Source of the DNA: Lytechinus variegatus
Taxonomy: Eukaryota; Echinodermata; Echinoidea; Temnopleuroida; Toxopneustidae
Direction: 5' to 3'
NCBI RefSeq assembly: GCF_018143015.1
Contig: NC_054741.1
Location: 63,400,697 to 63,464,696 of the forward strand
DNA: 64,000 nucleotides
Shown here in pieces: positions 25,801-33,439 of the stretch (position 1 is its first letter; each line of letters opens with the position of its first letter). The notes beneath the pieces are model-generated. The model worked only from the letters and a program-made list of their open reading frames with translations, did no database searches and was not told where the DNA came from. The translations under genes were made by a program, and so were the position numbers.

Positions 25801-28800
25801 TAAACTACTCTTTCTGGCATAACCTTCTATTTTTGGTGTTACCACCGTTACATGGACATCATGTCTCAGTAACAGAGGTATACTTAGAAGCAATGTTAAG
25901 TTAATGTCCATTAATGGCCATTACACACCAAATTCCACTTCATGCCTTAGAATATTTGCACAAGATCAATTGATTACACTAAAGAAAAACATTTTGCATG
26001 TCAAATTCTTTGCAAATAAAAGCAAATTAAATTAGAGTTTAAACAAGGAAAAATGTACAAAATTATTAACAAATTATATTTAAAATCATACTACGATAAT
26101 CCTCAAGTTTCCACTTCCGTCTACCTCTGGAAACATTTACGTTTCTGCCTAAATGGAAAAAACAAAACAGTGCTATCTTATGATCTCCAATTCTTTTTAC
26201 TTTAAAATAACTCCTTCAAGATATTACTTTCAAATGTACATACCACCGTTACATGGACATCATGTCTCAGTAACAGAGGTATACTTTGAAGCATTGCTAA
26301 GTTAAGGTCCATTAATGGCCATTAAACACCAAATTCCACTTCATGCCTTAGAATATTTGCACAAGATCAATTGATTATACTAAAAAACATTTTTCATGTC
26401 AAATTCTTTGCAAATAAAAGCAATTTAAATTAGAGTTTAAACAAGGAAAAATGTACAAAATTATTGATAAATTTATATTTAAAATAATACTAAGGTAATC
26501 CTCAAGGTTCCACTTCCGTCTATCTCTGGAAACAAATGTTTCTGTCTAAAGCGGAAAAAAACAAAAGAGTGCTAGCTTATGATCTCCAAATCTTTATTAC
26601 TTTAAAATATCTCCTTCACGGTATTACTTTCAAATGTACATACCTCCGTTACATGGACATCATGTCCTTGTAATGATCATATTGAATAGTATTACATGTA
26701 CTTGCCATTCTTTTAGTATCAACACACTAATGCGAGTTAACTCATCTTACTCAAGTGTAGAAATACAACATCTACAGGCAAGCTTCTAAAATGCATCAAT
26801 GAACAGGTAAAATGTTTTTTTTTTATTCATACATGTACACGATTATAATTTTGATACCTTTGATACAATACTCGGGTGAAAAAGATGTAGGGAAAAGGTA
26901 CTAGTTTAGTTCTTCTAAGCTACATGTATGGTTTTTCAAGACAAAACAACACAAAGTTGGCATGCAATTCATGGACAATGCATTAATACCTTACACATAT
27001 AACTTGTTCAATTTGTTTACTCTACATGTAACTTATTTTACCTCAGTTACATGGTAATGTAGTTCTAAGTGACATTAATTAAAATATAATCATGTCATCA
27101 CTGGAATAAATGCATTGGATAAAACAGTAAGTTCCAGCATGCCAAAAGGACAATTGTAAAGTACTTAGTGGACAAATTGAATAAAAAAACTTACACCTGT
27201 TGTTTGAACATAGAGTTGTGAACAAGAAAGTAAAATGTATTATTTCTACTAAGCTATTCTAATAAATGTTCAAGAATAACACTGCAAACTACAATCTTTT
27301 CCTTTGGTTAAAAACTCTATGGTAAACTTCTTACTGGCAAATGCAAAAAAAAGTATTACACTGTACACTAAACCTGACAATAAGAAATAACATGCAATAT
27401 TTCTCTCTGCATTCAGGTTACAAGTTTATGAACTTCAAGATGATCGGTGACCCAATGACAACTGTGTGGAAGAGGACTCTGTCAATGTCACAAAATAGAT
27501 AGAGGTAGAATTGTGCCTCGCCATCAGGCCAGGAGTACAGGTCACCAGATTGACACTTCATGTACTGAAGATATACATTTTTACCTTCAACAGAGGCTAC
27601 CTGTAGTTATTTGAGAAAAATAGTATTTGGAAGTTTGACTATTTTTTTACACAATTCAAATTATTACATTTTAATCAACAAAACTTGCTGGATTGTTTCC
27701 ACGATATTTTATATTATTATATGAAATCATTTACTCATGTACATGTCTTGACATTTTCTCATTAAAGTAAGGGGGGTGGATTACTAGGGCAATGACAAGG
27801 AATCTGATCTGTTCTTGCAAAATACACCCTCACTTTGTATTTTTTTCATAGCAATTAGAATTCATCATTTCCTAGTTCATAAATTAAATATAAAGTTGTT
27901 TTATACAAGGTTTTTGTATTTGCTTTCTTGTGTTCTACTTTGTTTTCACAATACAATTACTTGCCCATTACCGGTACCTTTTCATAAATTATCTTTACTT
28001 TAATTTTGTTTCTCAATGGATGAATTTAATCTAATTTTATTCTGCATTATAATCAAGGGTGGTTATCTCGACAATTCCATTTAGTTTTGTATGACCATCC
28101 TATTTAATTTTCAACTATGAAGTTAAATTGTTCAAGCAATTACATAATATATTTATGTTTTATTGGAATTAAATGAATTAATGGAATTCAAATCTGCAAT
28201 TTACCTTCTGATACAGCAAATAAACTCTTGTGAAACAAACTCGATTGTGTCACTTTTTCTTTTCTTCGCTTGTACATGTTTTTAAAATGTCGTTATATTG
28301 CAATAAAAAAGTCACATTGAAAACAATCACAAAGGCTTTTGCTTTCTGATAAAACAAATACCCACCCCCTCTCCTAACAATTGAATAAATATAAATTAAA
28401 ATACGGTTGAAAAAAAATCCTTAACAACTGAATATATAGAAATAAAAATATACAATTGAAAAAATGGAGAAAGAACTGAGGGAAAAAGAATGAGTGCTGA
28501 AAAGTATACCAACATTCAACAAGATGAAAAGTTTTGGGAAGGTTAAGCCTATAGCTAAGAATTACTAGTAATTGAATTATTCCCATGCTTCATCATACAC
28601 AAAGGCCATCTACTATGTGTAGGGGGGGTAGTAACAGAAAAATTATTTTGCCCCTCCCCCCTCCTTTCGGGCTGGGATCAGCTGACGAGCAAAAAAAAAA
28701 AAAAAAAAAATTTTTTTTTTTTTGGGGGGGGGGGGTCTGCCTCCCCCGTGGCGCCGCCACTGGTTCTAAATTCTCATTTTTTTTGCAAATTCAAATTTGA

Positions 28801-31800
28801 TCATCAGGTCTTTAATACCCATATTACCTAGAATCAGTAGGAGCCAATTTAAACAAGGAGAAAATTTGTACCAAATTTGAGATGTCACCGTCATGATCAT
28901 CAGTGAAAGAGCTGTTTCTGAGTATCCATTGGCCTATTGAATCAACATATTTTTGTGTAAAAAAATCAACTAAATTACGATTGAATCATGTCAGCTACCA
29001 TTCAAAACATGTTTGCACGGAATCACAGTAATAAAAGCATTATTTTCTTTGGAACCATTCAGCAAATCTGGAACAAACACGGCAATGTCTCAATCACATA
29101 TTTCACTTACACGAGAAGCTACATGTGGGACCGAAGTGAAAGATGATGGAAAATTAGCGAGATTTTTCAAACTTAAAAACACTTTCTGCATGGTAATACA
29201 GTTCCATATTTTAAAGATATGGTTTAACTAGTTTCAAAATACGAGTATCGGGATAAATCTCCGTACTTACGTCGCTTTGAAAGGGAAAACATCGTGGATA
29301 TCCAATCCACCGTTACACAGACATTGCAGGAATATTCCCAATTGCAATGCTTCAAAACACCCGCTATCATAGCTGTTCATGTGCATGGTGATTTCGGCTA
29401 ACAACCCGTCCGTCTGATACAACGACGGTCTCTTCTCCGGTGTCTCCTTCTTACATACGCGATGAAATGTGATCCACCGTTACAAATTTGGCCCGGACAT
29501 CGCCCAAAACATCGGCGACTCTCGATTAATTTAGATGACATTACCATAGGTTTTCAAAGCTAATCTTTTGATTAACAGTTGCTTACTTCCTGCCCTTTAT
29601 TTCTGACACATAATTTTGGAAAAAATGATTTCTGATTTTTAGATATAAACCACATTACCGCCGTTACAGAAAAAATAAACGAGGACATCGCATGTAACGG
29701 TGGTATGCCGATTTGTAGGAATGATTTATGATATGAAGTCTCTTTTCATTTGCTATCCCATTACTATTTTGTTATTAAACAAATGTTGCTTTATCAATTA
29801 TGGCCATTTGAATTTGACTAAGTCTATCTTTTGATTAGATATCTTCAACTGAAAATGACCATTTTGGATGTCACACTTGGTACCCCAAAAAAGAGTCTGG
29901 ACATCATCATTTAAAGTCTCACCATCAATAATACTTGCAGTTCAACATTTTTATTTCTGCATCAAGTAATTGCTTACATAACTGCCTTCCAACAAAACCA
30001 CATTGCAACATCAAAACACCAAACACATTTTCAGGATAAAGCTAACAATTCATAAGGAACACAAAAAAGTGCTGTTGCCCCAACCCCGTGGAATGACCCA
30101 TATACAGTAAATACTTCCATGTCATGATTTTGTTAACAGTCTTTATGGCACACCTTACAAATGTAGAACATGTTCAAAATAAAATTGAACTGCACACATC
30201 CAAAGATTATTAATTTTCTAGGGCAGATTGATGTATTGCTTAATACAATGCCAGTACGCCACACAGGTATGTCATAAAATTGAAGTTTCATCTTACCTTT
30301 AGAGATGTGGTAGGAGGGGAAGCATTCTGTGGAACAGAATTCCTGGCAGACCCCCGATTTGCCCTAAGTATGCAAACAGTAGGGGAAAAAATGTTATCAT
30401 AAAACATGTGTATTCCATCAGCTGGACCCGACAATAGTGAATTTTGACAATGAGAACAAGAAACCTGAATAAACATACTATAGAAATTACTCCAAACTCT
30501 CAACGAAATACGAATACTACATGTAACTGGCCACAAAACACAATCACATTTAGCTACAATCATGGCAATCCACAGATTCCGATAGCACTTAACTCCATCA
30601 CTTGATCATATCGAAAAAAATAAGCGCAGCTCAGCGAACGAAAGAACACAGAAGGCATGCAACATGGCCGTAAATTGCTGCCCTCTCAGTTCACTGATGT
30701 TACACTTACAGCACGATCCCCGTACTACTCAAATCCAAAATGGCGGTTAGGGAAAAGTCATCGACTGTTCAAAATGATGTCCAAATGTCCTAAAATTATC
30801 AATAAAATTTCATTCAACCCTAAAATATCACTAATAATGTGAAAGGTGAGGACATATTCATGTTAACTGTGTTTCTTAAAATATTTTGTGTGCTCGTATA
30901 GATCCAATGAAAGTGGATTCTAAGACTAAAGCATTTAGTACAGTGGCAGATACAAATTTTGACCAGCACGAGTATTGTGACATCGCTGAGTAATGCATCT
31001 TGATTTTCAATATAAACGCAATTGTCACTTTTTATGTACACAAAATCTATGGGGGAACAGAATTTCCTTTTCATTTTTCTTAGGAAAACCATCTTTGTAA
31101 ATAGAAATCACGTAAATGCTTGTGATTTTATTTATTTCTACACCTACATACGCTTAATGCTTATGAAATTCTAACAAATTGGTTAATAAAAAGGTGAAAA
31201 ATTGAAGGTCTCTTACCAGACTGATCTCATGTAGATCCCTCGATCCGTTTGTCAACAAAGCAAATACAATACATGTAGGTCTGACCCTTGAACTGCAGTG
31301 TTATGACGTACCTTCAATTAGCGATGTTACAAAATGCCGTATTGAAGAACAATTTATAGATTATTATTTAACAAATACTAAAATTTAATACATGATTATG
31401 AATAATCAATATAGATAAATATTATCATTTGACAAATACTTAAGCAAAGTACATGATTATGAATAATTATTACAATTATTCATAATCACTTATTAAATTT
31501 TAGTTTTTGTTAAATAATAATTTTAATCTATAAATCGTTCTTCAAAACGGTATTTTGTAACATCGCTAATCGAAGGTAAGTCATAACTAAGCGGTTCAAG
31601 GATTAGACCTATTGTATTTGCTTTGTTGACAAACGGATCGAGGGATCTACACAAGATCAGTCTGGTAAGAAACCTTCAATTTTTCACCTTTTCATTCACA
31701 TTTTTTTTTAACCTTCACACGCATTAGGTGTATGAAGGTGTAATATAATAATAAATAAAATCACAAACATTTACGTGAAATCTATCTTTGTTTAGATGCA

Positions 31801-32823
31801 CTTGTTCACTGCTACCATCTGGCCTGTGGAGAATCTACAGGTAGGACTATGGTATGCCAATGTTGTATAGAGCACACACTTATAAAATCATTAAAATACA
31901 TGTATAGGACGCGGTTCAAGGCTTTATGATGAAGAAGTATATACCCGGTATGTCAAAATATTTAAAAATATCATCATGGTCTTTCATGGAGTCCTCAAGG
32001 CTAAGCGATGTTTTGACTGACCGCGATTGCAATGTGCGCAGTCAACCAAACTGTCGTATCGCTGAGCACTGCATTGACTTTGCATGTGAAAAGCGATACG
32101 TTTTGACTGTCCACGCGCATTGAAATCGCGGTCAAGGTTGTTGTATTCCTTATCATGCTTATGGCGCTCAAACCGAAATTACAACTTAAAGACATGACAA
32201 GCACTTAAGTAAAAGACAAGCACAGAGTTCTTTTACGTTATTTTCTAATCCTTGGTTTAAATTTGTGTAAAAATAACGATCGTCGATACCATTACCAATT
32301 GTCAAGCAATTCTCTTGGTGACGTCTTTCAAATCATGTATTTTTCTTGATTTCTAGCAATGAAAATGCAAGTCTGGGGAACTCAGTGTCAAAATTATTGT
32401 AAACTTCGCAGTCGATTTACTCTGAAATGGGTTAGCACCGTCGTATGATGTGCAGTGTGATGATTCGACGGTACCGTACGGATGACCGCCGACGATGTCT
32501 TGTCTGTCAGTAATACCGCCGCCATCGATACATACAAGATGTAGCATGCACACTTTTCAATAGCAAAAAATGAGTCTGAGATGCCACAACCAAACGTCTG
32601 TTTACAAACAATCGGCCATGATAAAACATGAGTTCCAGATAAAAACATACAAATTACTAGTATTCATCTCCTTGCATAATTCACAAAGATCACTACTGTT
32701 ATACTATTTCATCATCAAATCACAACATAATCACGATTTTCAACATTTTACTGACCTGCCGGTGTTACTACTGTTCGTTTTCACGACTCGGTCGCGGTCA
32801 CGGATAGATCGCCTGTTATTCAT
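3777..32823 (-). CDS. ATXN2: Ataxin-2 family RNA-binding protein, complete, 20 coding exons
   Basis: Cytoplasmic RNA-associated protein of the ATXN2/ATXN2L family, known to bind poly(A)-binding protein and to act in translation, mRNA stability and stress granules. Exons were joined by reading GT-AG sites on the minus strand; all 19 junction phases agree and the sum is 3348 nt, about 1115 residues (human ATXN2L is about 1075, ATXN2 about 1310). Domains in order: Lsm at about residues 48-130 (exons 3-5), LsmAD at about 188-250 (exons 7-8, with NGWSAEDMFRRNE and RANQLAKKIE), Q8 tract at about 558-565, PAM2 at about 652-669 (STLNPNAKEFNP), then a Pro/Gln/His-rich tail ending FQPNN. The start ATG has A at -3 and an in-frame TAG 21 nt upstream. 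Being single and pre-vertebrate in form, it need not be assigned to ATXN2 rather than ATXN2L. Confidence 0.95.
4225..4657 (-). CDS. ATXN2: ATXN2 coding exon 19
   Basis: 433 nt, Gln/His/Pro-rich, including NMQAMGQQQQQNHQMMAAMV and PVQGPYMQTQP. The acceptor is a third NAGNAG (acctccagCAG), here merging with the first Gln codons. The donor is gttagt. The upstream intron (4658-5633) holds a diverged transposon copy at about 4736-5040. Confidence 0.92.
4736..5040 (+). mobile_element. Diverged copy of a TTAA-type element
   Basis: Shares with 23243-23931 the ordered pieces GCAACTTTT.AGACCAA, a CCCGGGT block, a CAATATT/CAACATT block, a poly-A/AAAC block and TTTCATGTACAAA. Ends not clear. Lies in ATXN2 intron 18-19. 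Confidence 0.5.
5634..5953 (-). CDS. ATXN2: ATXN2 coding exon 18
   Basis: 320 nt encoding AGISNFQHPGNIPISQQTPS and a long Gln/His/Pro run ending AMHQANQQ. It resembles the human C-terminal section with HPHTPHPQPSATPTGQQQSQHGG. The acceptor is ttctctccacag and the donor gtttgt, a non-optimal donor. Antisense open frames over it are composition artefacts. Confidence 0.9.
6300..6365 (+). repeat. 3' end fragment of a SINE
   Basis: AACAGCGCTATATAAATAC is the same tail as that of the full SINE at 24805-25110 (opposite strand). The tRNA-like head is missing. Confidence 0.5.
6767..6887 (-). CDS. ATXN2: ATXN2 coding exon 17
   Basis: 121 nt encoding AMGPRLATQQNMVAAGQAGG then HSQHQISQDPQQVMVFPQMI. Gln-rich tail. 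The acceptor is attttgttcag and the donor gtaagt. It ends one base into a codon, completed by exon 18. Confidence 0.9.
7243..7481 (-). CDS. ATXN2: ATXN2 coding exon 16
   Basis: 239 nt encoding ATNLPQIRSHGGQHDIHMLP, then a Pro/Gly-rich stretch, then VLGHNPNVPYVYNVHQQK. The acceptor is tatctttctag and the donor gtagta, a weaker donor than the others. Phases match both neighbours. Confidence 0.9.
7915..8092 (-). CDS. ATXN2: ATXN2 coding exon 15
   Basis: 178 nt encoding QRMQPQKTPTPPRPPSQPSP and on to PVHYTPIRGVGPRKG. Pro/Gln-rich tail following PAM2, as in human (KPSTTPTSPRPQAQPSPS). The acceptor is a second NAGNAG (ttacagCAG), so the first Gln may be optional. The donor is gtaagc. Confidence 0.93.
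8523..8589 (-). CDS. ATXN2: ATXN2 coding exon 14 (PAM2 motif)
   Basis: 67 nt encoding VVKKSTLNPNAKEFNPLAKP then FVP. STLNPNAKEFNP is the PAM2 motif, identical to human ATXN2 in these residues; PAM2 binds the MLLE domain of poly(A)-binding protein. The acceptor is aaactacag and the donor gtaagt. This is the single most diagnostic exon of the gene. Confidence 0.97.
9437..9834 (-). CDS. ATXN2: ATXN2 coding exon 13 (short polyQ tract)
   Basis: 398 nt, Ala/Thr/Ser/Pro-rich, beginning LQDKDKAGAATAQAFSQPAS and containing E followed by eight Gln, then GKPAVPAAAAQPLQPSIPSP, ending DEKKDAGD. The Q tract is coded mostly by CAA (six of the eight codons form a CAA run after CAACAG). The acceptor ttttccccaacag lies 20 bases from a stem-loop element. 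The donor is gtaagt. Confidence 0.93.
9857..10015. mobile_element. Stem-loop element (GGGCCCGTTTCATAAAGGA)
   Basis: 159 bp, ends CCCGTTTCATAAAGGACTTG and its complement CAAGTCCTATATGAAACGGG, with a second internal inverted pair (TTGCCATAATGGCAA) and the CCAATCAGAATCAA core also seen in the 22118-22435 pair. Lies 20 bases from the exon 13 acceptor. Confidence 0.85.
10450..10493 (-). CDS. ATXN2: ATXN2 coding exon 12
   Basis: 44 nt micro-exon-sized piece encoding KQTIENLKEFGDNFM. It matches the conserved human RKQIDDLKKFKNDF helix found upstream of PAM2 in the ataxin-2 family, which supports the exon despite its size. The acceptor is ctgttgcag and the donor gtgagt. Confidence 0.9.
10850..11269. 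mobile_element. Inverted-repeat element (GGCCCAAATTCA ends)
   Basis: 420 bp. GGCCCAAATTCAaAAAG at the left mirrors CTTTGTGAATTCGGGCC at the right, and TTTAAACCATCG mirrors CGATGGTTCTAAAG inside. No open frame of note. In ATXN2 intron 11. Confidence 0.75.
11598..11717 (-). CDS. ATXN2: ATXN2 coding exon 11
   Basis: 120 nt encoding EKSGAGPQDVDKKASDVTQA then PRIIPTMDRSPRAANDSSK. Polar and low-complexity, with no known domain. The acceptor is gatttcag and the donor gtgagtg. Phase 1 in and phase 1 out, consistent with both neighbours. Confidence 0.85.
12268..12505. mobile_element. Inverted-repeat element, CAGACCTGCCAACC ends, 6-bp duplication
   Basis: Ends CAGACCTGCCAACC and GGTTGGCAGGTCTG are perfect inverses; AGTAAG flanks both sides. 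Same family as 21429-21634. In ATXN2 intron 10, starting 24 bases past a donor site. Confidence 0.85.
12536..12702 (-). CDS. ATXN2: ATXN2 coding exon 10
   Basis: 167 nt encoding SPVSQPPLPQRLPSSGRRTA, then PDMGNPIIRSPVQSN and an Ala/Ser-rich end. The frame was set by phase from exon 9 and differs from the longest open frame in this stretch, which is a shadow. The acceptor is gagttcag and the donor gtaagt. A 238-bp inverted-repeat element begins 24 bases past the donor. Confidence 0.85.
13674..13785. repeat. Degenerate short repeat with inverted copies
   Basis: Units like TTTCATGCACCCGGTAAA repeat about five times, with the middle copies as inverses (AATTTACCAGACGCATGAAA), forming a hairpin. 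Confidence 0.7.
13833..13992. repeat. Long hairpin just past the exon 9 donor
   Basis: GATGATGCATGGGTTTCTTT..GGGTCAGT..GTGTGCAC..TAACTTTGG is mirrored by CCAAAGTTA..GTGCACAC-like..ACTGACCC..AACCCATGCATCATTTG. About 55-base arms around a 45-base loop. Confidence 0.75.
14044..14373 (-). CDS. ATXN2: ATXN2 coding exon 9 (Ser/Pro/Gln/His-rich)
   Basis: 330 nt beginning RYVPPALRNKQDGPSSNSSG, matching the human KYIPPGQRN start of the low-complexity middle, then rich in Pro, His and Gln (QMPMQMQQSPQQSHMAANPR). The acceptor is a NAGNAG tandem (cagCAG), so an extra Ser before RYVPP may or may not be present; the alternative start is 14370. The donor is gtacgt. The antisense frames over this exon are also open but are shadows. 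Confidence 0.93.
15011..15244 (-). CDS. ATXN2: ATXN2 coding exon 8 (LsmAD end)
   Basis: 234 nt. It continues TTPLEMKDTDDYQRKVIRAN, then QLAKKIEGSSDYMVRIGKEL, then a Ser/Pro stretch ending SSNEGHN. The first half is the helical end of LsmAD (human RANQLAEEIE). The acceptor is attgtgtag and the donor gttagt. Intron 7 upstream (15245-16494, 1.25 kb) shows no recognisable element. Confidence 0.95.
16495..16583 (-). CDS. ATXN2: ATXN2 coding exon 7 (LsmAD core)
   Basis: 89 nt encoding ANGWSAEDMFRRNEQMGVKS then SYDSNLGEYT, the LsmAD signature (NGW..-DMF..NE...GV-S-YD..L..YT). The donor is gtaagtt and the acceptor tttgatctcag. Only 21 bases of ordinary intron separate this acceptor from the end of a 1.05 kb transposon copy, so the branch site probably lies inside the transposon. 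Confidence 0.95.
16607..17661. mobile_element. 1.05 kb TA-flanked inverted-repeat transposon, copy 1
   Basis: Ends CCGTAAGTAACGGTGTATTA and the complementary TAATACACCGTTACTTACGG; flanked by TA on both sides (16605-16606, 17662-17663), the Tc1/mariner-type target. No transposase-like frame, so non-autonomous. The terminal 13 bases are themselves near-palindromic. Its left end falls 21 bases from the acceptor of ATXN2 exon 7. Confidence 0.9.
18117..18430 (+). repeat. 157-bp tandem repeat, two copies
   Basis: AACTTTAATGTTGACCTGAA and AACTTTAACGTTGACCTGAA start the copies at about 18117 and 18274; each also has CTTACCATGTGACCT and GGTTGAAAAGCGACTTACGG. In ATXN2 intron 6. Confidence 0.85.
18751..18890 (-). 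CDS. ATXN2: ATXN2 coding exon 6 (acidic linker to LsmAD)
   Basis: 140 nt encoding ADAFQTDGEISSRKQNGQVS and a following acidic run with ERELEAFESDANLGDLSLGE. It corresponds to the human region between Lsm and LsmAD. The acceptor is ctcatccag and the donor gtgagt. Intron 5 upstream (18891-20138) holds a tRNA-derived SINE and a diverged copy of a TTAA-type element. Confidence 0.92.
19209..19720 (-). mobile_element. Inverted diverged copy of the TTAACCCTA element
   Basis: Read on the minus strand it shares GCAACTTTTGAGACCAA, CGCAACATTTTGTAAGTGCA and AAATTGCTCAAAAACGTGA with 23243-23931. A TTAACCCTA start near 19211 marks one end. Confidence 0.65.
19728..20010 (-). repeat. tRNA-derived SINE
   Basis: The minus strand starts GGTATTTGTGGAGGCGTAGT with an A-box-like GGCGTAGTGGTC and a B-box-like GTTGATTCAAATCC about 40 bases later, then a body ending in a GGCGC...ATAAATGC tail. 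Same layout as 24805-25110. In ATXN2 intron 5. Confidence 0.75.
20139..20295 (-). CDS. ATXN2: ATXN2 coding exon 5 (Lsm second half)
   Basis: 157 nt. It contains GEVELRLAHPIDSS and DKMLFKSASIVCINIKDVDM, matching the human segment with a conserved F-K then hydrophobic strand and D-M/V-D. The acceptor is tttctttcag and the donor gtgggt. It ends one base into a codon. The intron upstream (20296-21064) shows no recognisable element. Confidence 0.95.
21065..21136 (-). CDS. ATXN2: ATXN2 coding exon 4 (Lsm core)
   Basis: 72 nt encoding GCTAELQVKSGKKFEGILTT then VSPM, matching the family pattern in which a short strand is followed by K-N/S-G-x-x-y/f-E-G. The acceptor is ctgtttcag and the donor gtgagt. 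Intron 3 upstream (21137-22556) holds a 206-bp inverted-repeat element and a tandem pair of stem-loop elements. Confidence 0.95.
21429..21634. mobile_element. Inverted-repeat element, CAGAGCTGCCAA ends, 6-bp duplication
   Basis: CAGAGCTGCCAA at the left mirrors TTGGCAGCTCTG at the right. ACACTG directly flanks both sides. The inside is full of CAGTATTTT/AAATCAGTA repeats. In ATXN2 intron 3. Confidence 0.85.
22118..22435. mobile_element. Tandem pair of stem-loop elements
   Basis: Two about 158-bp copies (22118-22275, 22277-22435). Each begins GGGAGC(A/G)TTTCATGAAAGG and ends GATGAAACG(T/C)TCCCC, with CTTGTCGGACGTTTTATC and CCAATCAGAAT inside. Head-to-tail arrangement with one base between. 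In ATXN2 intron 3. Confidence 0.9.
22557..22613 (-). CDS. ATXN2: ATXN2 coding exon 3 (start of Lsm domain)
   Basis: 57 nt, 19 codons, SLQGLYANQHFVHVASVAK. It aligns by eye with the human GVYNNPRMLHVLTSVVG stretch that opens the Lsm fold. The acceptor is ttctctcag and the donor gtaagt; both ends are phase 0. It is isolated by a 7.7 kb intron upstream. Confidence 0.93.
22759..22801. repeat. TA dinucleotide microsatellite
   Basis: An uninterrupted run of about 21 TA units. Confidence 0.98.
22850..24065. repeat. About 145-bp tandem repeat, four copies, split by a transposon
   Basis: CTGTATTTTGGTGTCATCTA (or a variant) recurs at about 22894, 23035, 23180 and 24019. Removing the 23243-23931 insertion and one TTAA restores even 141-146-bp spacing. 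Confidence 0.85.
23243..23931. mobile_element. TTAA-flanked inverted-repeat element
   Basis: 689 bp with ends CCCTATCAAGGC...GCCTAGATAGGG and TTAA on both sides (23239-23242, 23932-23935). G-rich and C-rich blocks sit just inside each end. TTAA targets are typical of piggyBac and Kolobok elements; no transposase seen. Confidence 0.85.
24805..25110 (-). repeat. tRNA-derived SINE, full length
   Basis: The minus strand starts GGTAGCGCCGTGGTGTAGTG (A-box-like TGGTGTAGTGG), with a B-box-like GTGTTCCAATCCC, an internal CCTAGCGCCC body and the tail AAGTGCTATATAAATGCC then ATTATT repeats. The tRNA fold itself is not fully kept, so it is not called a tRNA gene. Confidence 0.85.
25841..26641. repeat. 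Two 400-bp tandem units inside the 4.8 kb element
   Basis: Units start at 25841 and 26242 with ACCACCGTTACATGGACAT and run nearly identical for about 400 bp each; a third, diverged motif starts at 26642 (ACCTCCGTTACATGGACAT) and an earlier one at 25470. Confidence 0.9.
28615..28762. repeat. Low-complexity insertion (poly-A, poly-T, poly-G)
   Basis: GTAGGGGGGGTAGT to GGCGCCGCCACTGG, with runs of A, T and G in the middle. It resembles the G/C-run ends of the hAT-like elements in this window but has no clear duplication. Confidence 0.4.
30297..30363 (-). CDS. ATXN2: ATXN2 coding exon 2
   Basis: 67 nt encoding ANRGSARNSVPQNASPPTTS then LK. The acceptor is cttag|GG and the donor AAAG|gtaaga. It is a polar linker before the Lsm domain, comparable in position to the Ser/Pro-rich stretch just before the Lsm domain in ATXN2L. 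It ends in phase 0, matching exon 3. Confidence 0.8.
31191..31690. repeat. 500-bp near-perfect palindrome
   Basis: AAGGTGAAAAATTGAAGG at the left is mirrored by CCTTCAATTTTTCACCTT at the right, and arms of about 200 bp stay aligned, including CGATGTTACAAAAT...ATTTTGTAACATCG. In ATXN2 intron 1. A half copy lies at 46430-46740. Confidence 0.9.
31795..31900. repeat. Dispersed repeat also found at 43979
   Basis: CACTTGTTCACTGCTACCA through GGTAGGACTATGGTATGCCA to GAGCACACACTTATAAAATC matches 43979-44078 closely. Confidence 0.8.
32756..32823 (-). CDS. ATXN2: ATXN2 coding exon 1 (start codon)
   Basis: Encodes MNNRRSIRDRDRVVKTNSS and the following NTG plus two bases of the next codon. The donor is CAG|gtcagt. 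It has no predicted domain and is basic. An in-frame TAG lies just upstream of the ATG, and A is at -3. The exon was chosen because its 2-base overhang (AG) matches exon 2, which begins with G to complete Arg. It is far shorter than human exon 1, which carries the polyglutamine tract. Confidence 0.75.
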
Positions 32824-33060
32824 TATGATACCGGTGTGAATCTAGCGCACGTACGCGGCTAAAATCTTTCGAAAGAAGGTAGAATTCCGAAGAAATCAAC
32901 AAAATCAGTCCCTCATATCGATAATTTTCCGATTGGTCAGGTGATACTGTTTACAATCAAACAATAATATTTCCAATAGGATACAAATTCGAGGTACAAT
33001 ATCGAAAAATGTCCTGATTTTCAGGTTCCACTGCGTGAGAAAGTTACTACGGCAGCTGGC
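32824..33060 (-). promoter_or_regulatory. Probable ATXN2 promoter and 5' UTR
   Basis: A low-repeat stretch directly upstream of the ATXN2 start codon. It contains a CCAAT box on the minus strand (32932-32936, about 110 nt above the ATG) and one on the plus strand (32973-32977). No clear TATA box. The exact transcription start cannot be read from sequence. Confidence 0.4.
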
Positions 33061-33439
33061 GCACTAATTTTGTAAAGTTGATTGAGTGGAAACAAGTGTA
33101 AAAGGAAACGTTAAAAATCCTTTTTAAGGAATTGAATGCCTTGCATATATATTTGATAGCCATTGATCATCACTTAGAATTGATTTCGTTTGAAATGAGA
33201 TTCATAAAATACAGAACGATCGATATGAATAAGAACTATATTTCATAGCGCACTTTTTACTATCATTGTAGTGCGATACGCCTCGGCGCGCAGTCAGACA
33301 TATCGAACGGGGTTACCATGACCTATTTTGGAACTGGATCTTTTAATTTTAAAAATTATTATTTTACACTGCTTTTCCCATAATTACATGTATGCCCTTT
33401 ATCTTGACAGCCATATGAACGAGATGGGTTTTAATGCTT

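Larger units (their letters stand above)
25289..30099. mobile_element. 4.8 kb inverted-repeat element with a bipartite internal motif
   Basis: Outer ends GGGTCATTCCATGGGGTTGG and CCAACCCCGTGGAATGACCC are 25-bp inverted repeats (with the adjoining GCAA/TTGC) with one mismatch; ATAT flanks both. Inside, CCACCGTTAC followed by GGACATC occurs four times on the left at 371-401 bp spacing and three to four times on the right. No transposase-like open frame is visible; the largest frames are under 75 codons. It fills most of ATXN2 intron 2. Confidence 0.75.

Noticed and set aside
32353..32648. Minus-strand open frames close to the ATXN2 start as a possible extra 5' exon
   Set aside because: Lie in intron 1 between exons 1 and 2; adding them would break the exon 1 to exon 2 phase match, and no family similarity is seen.
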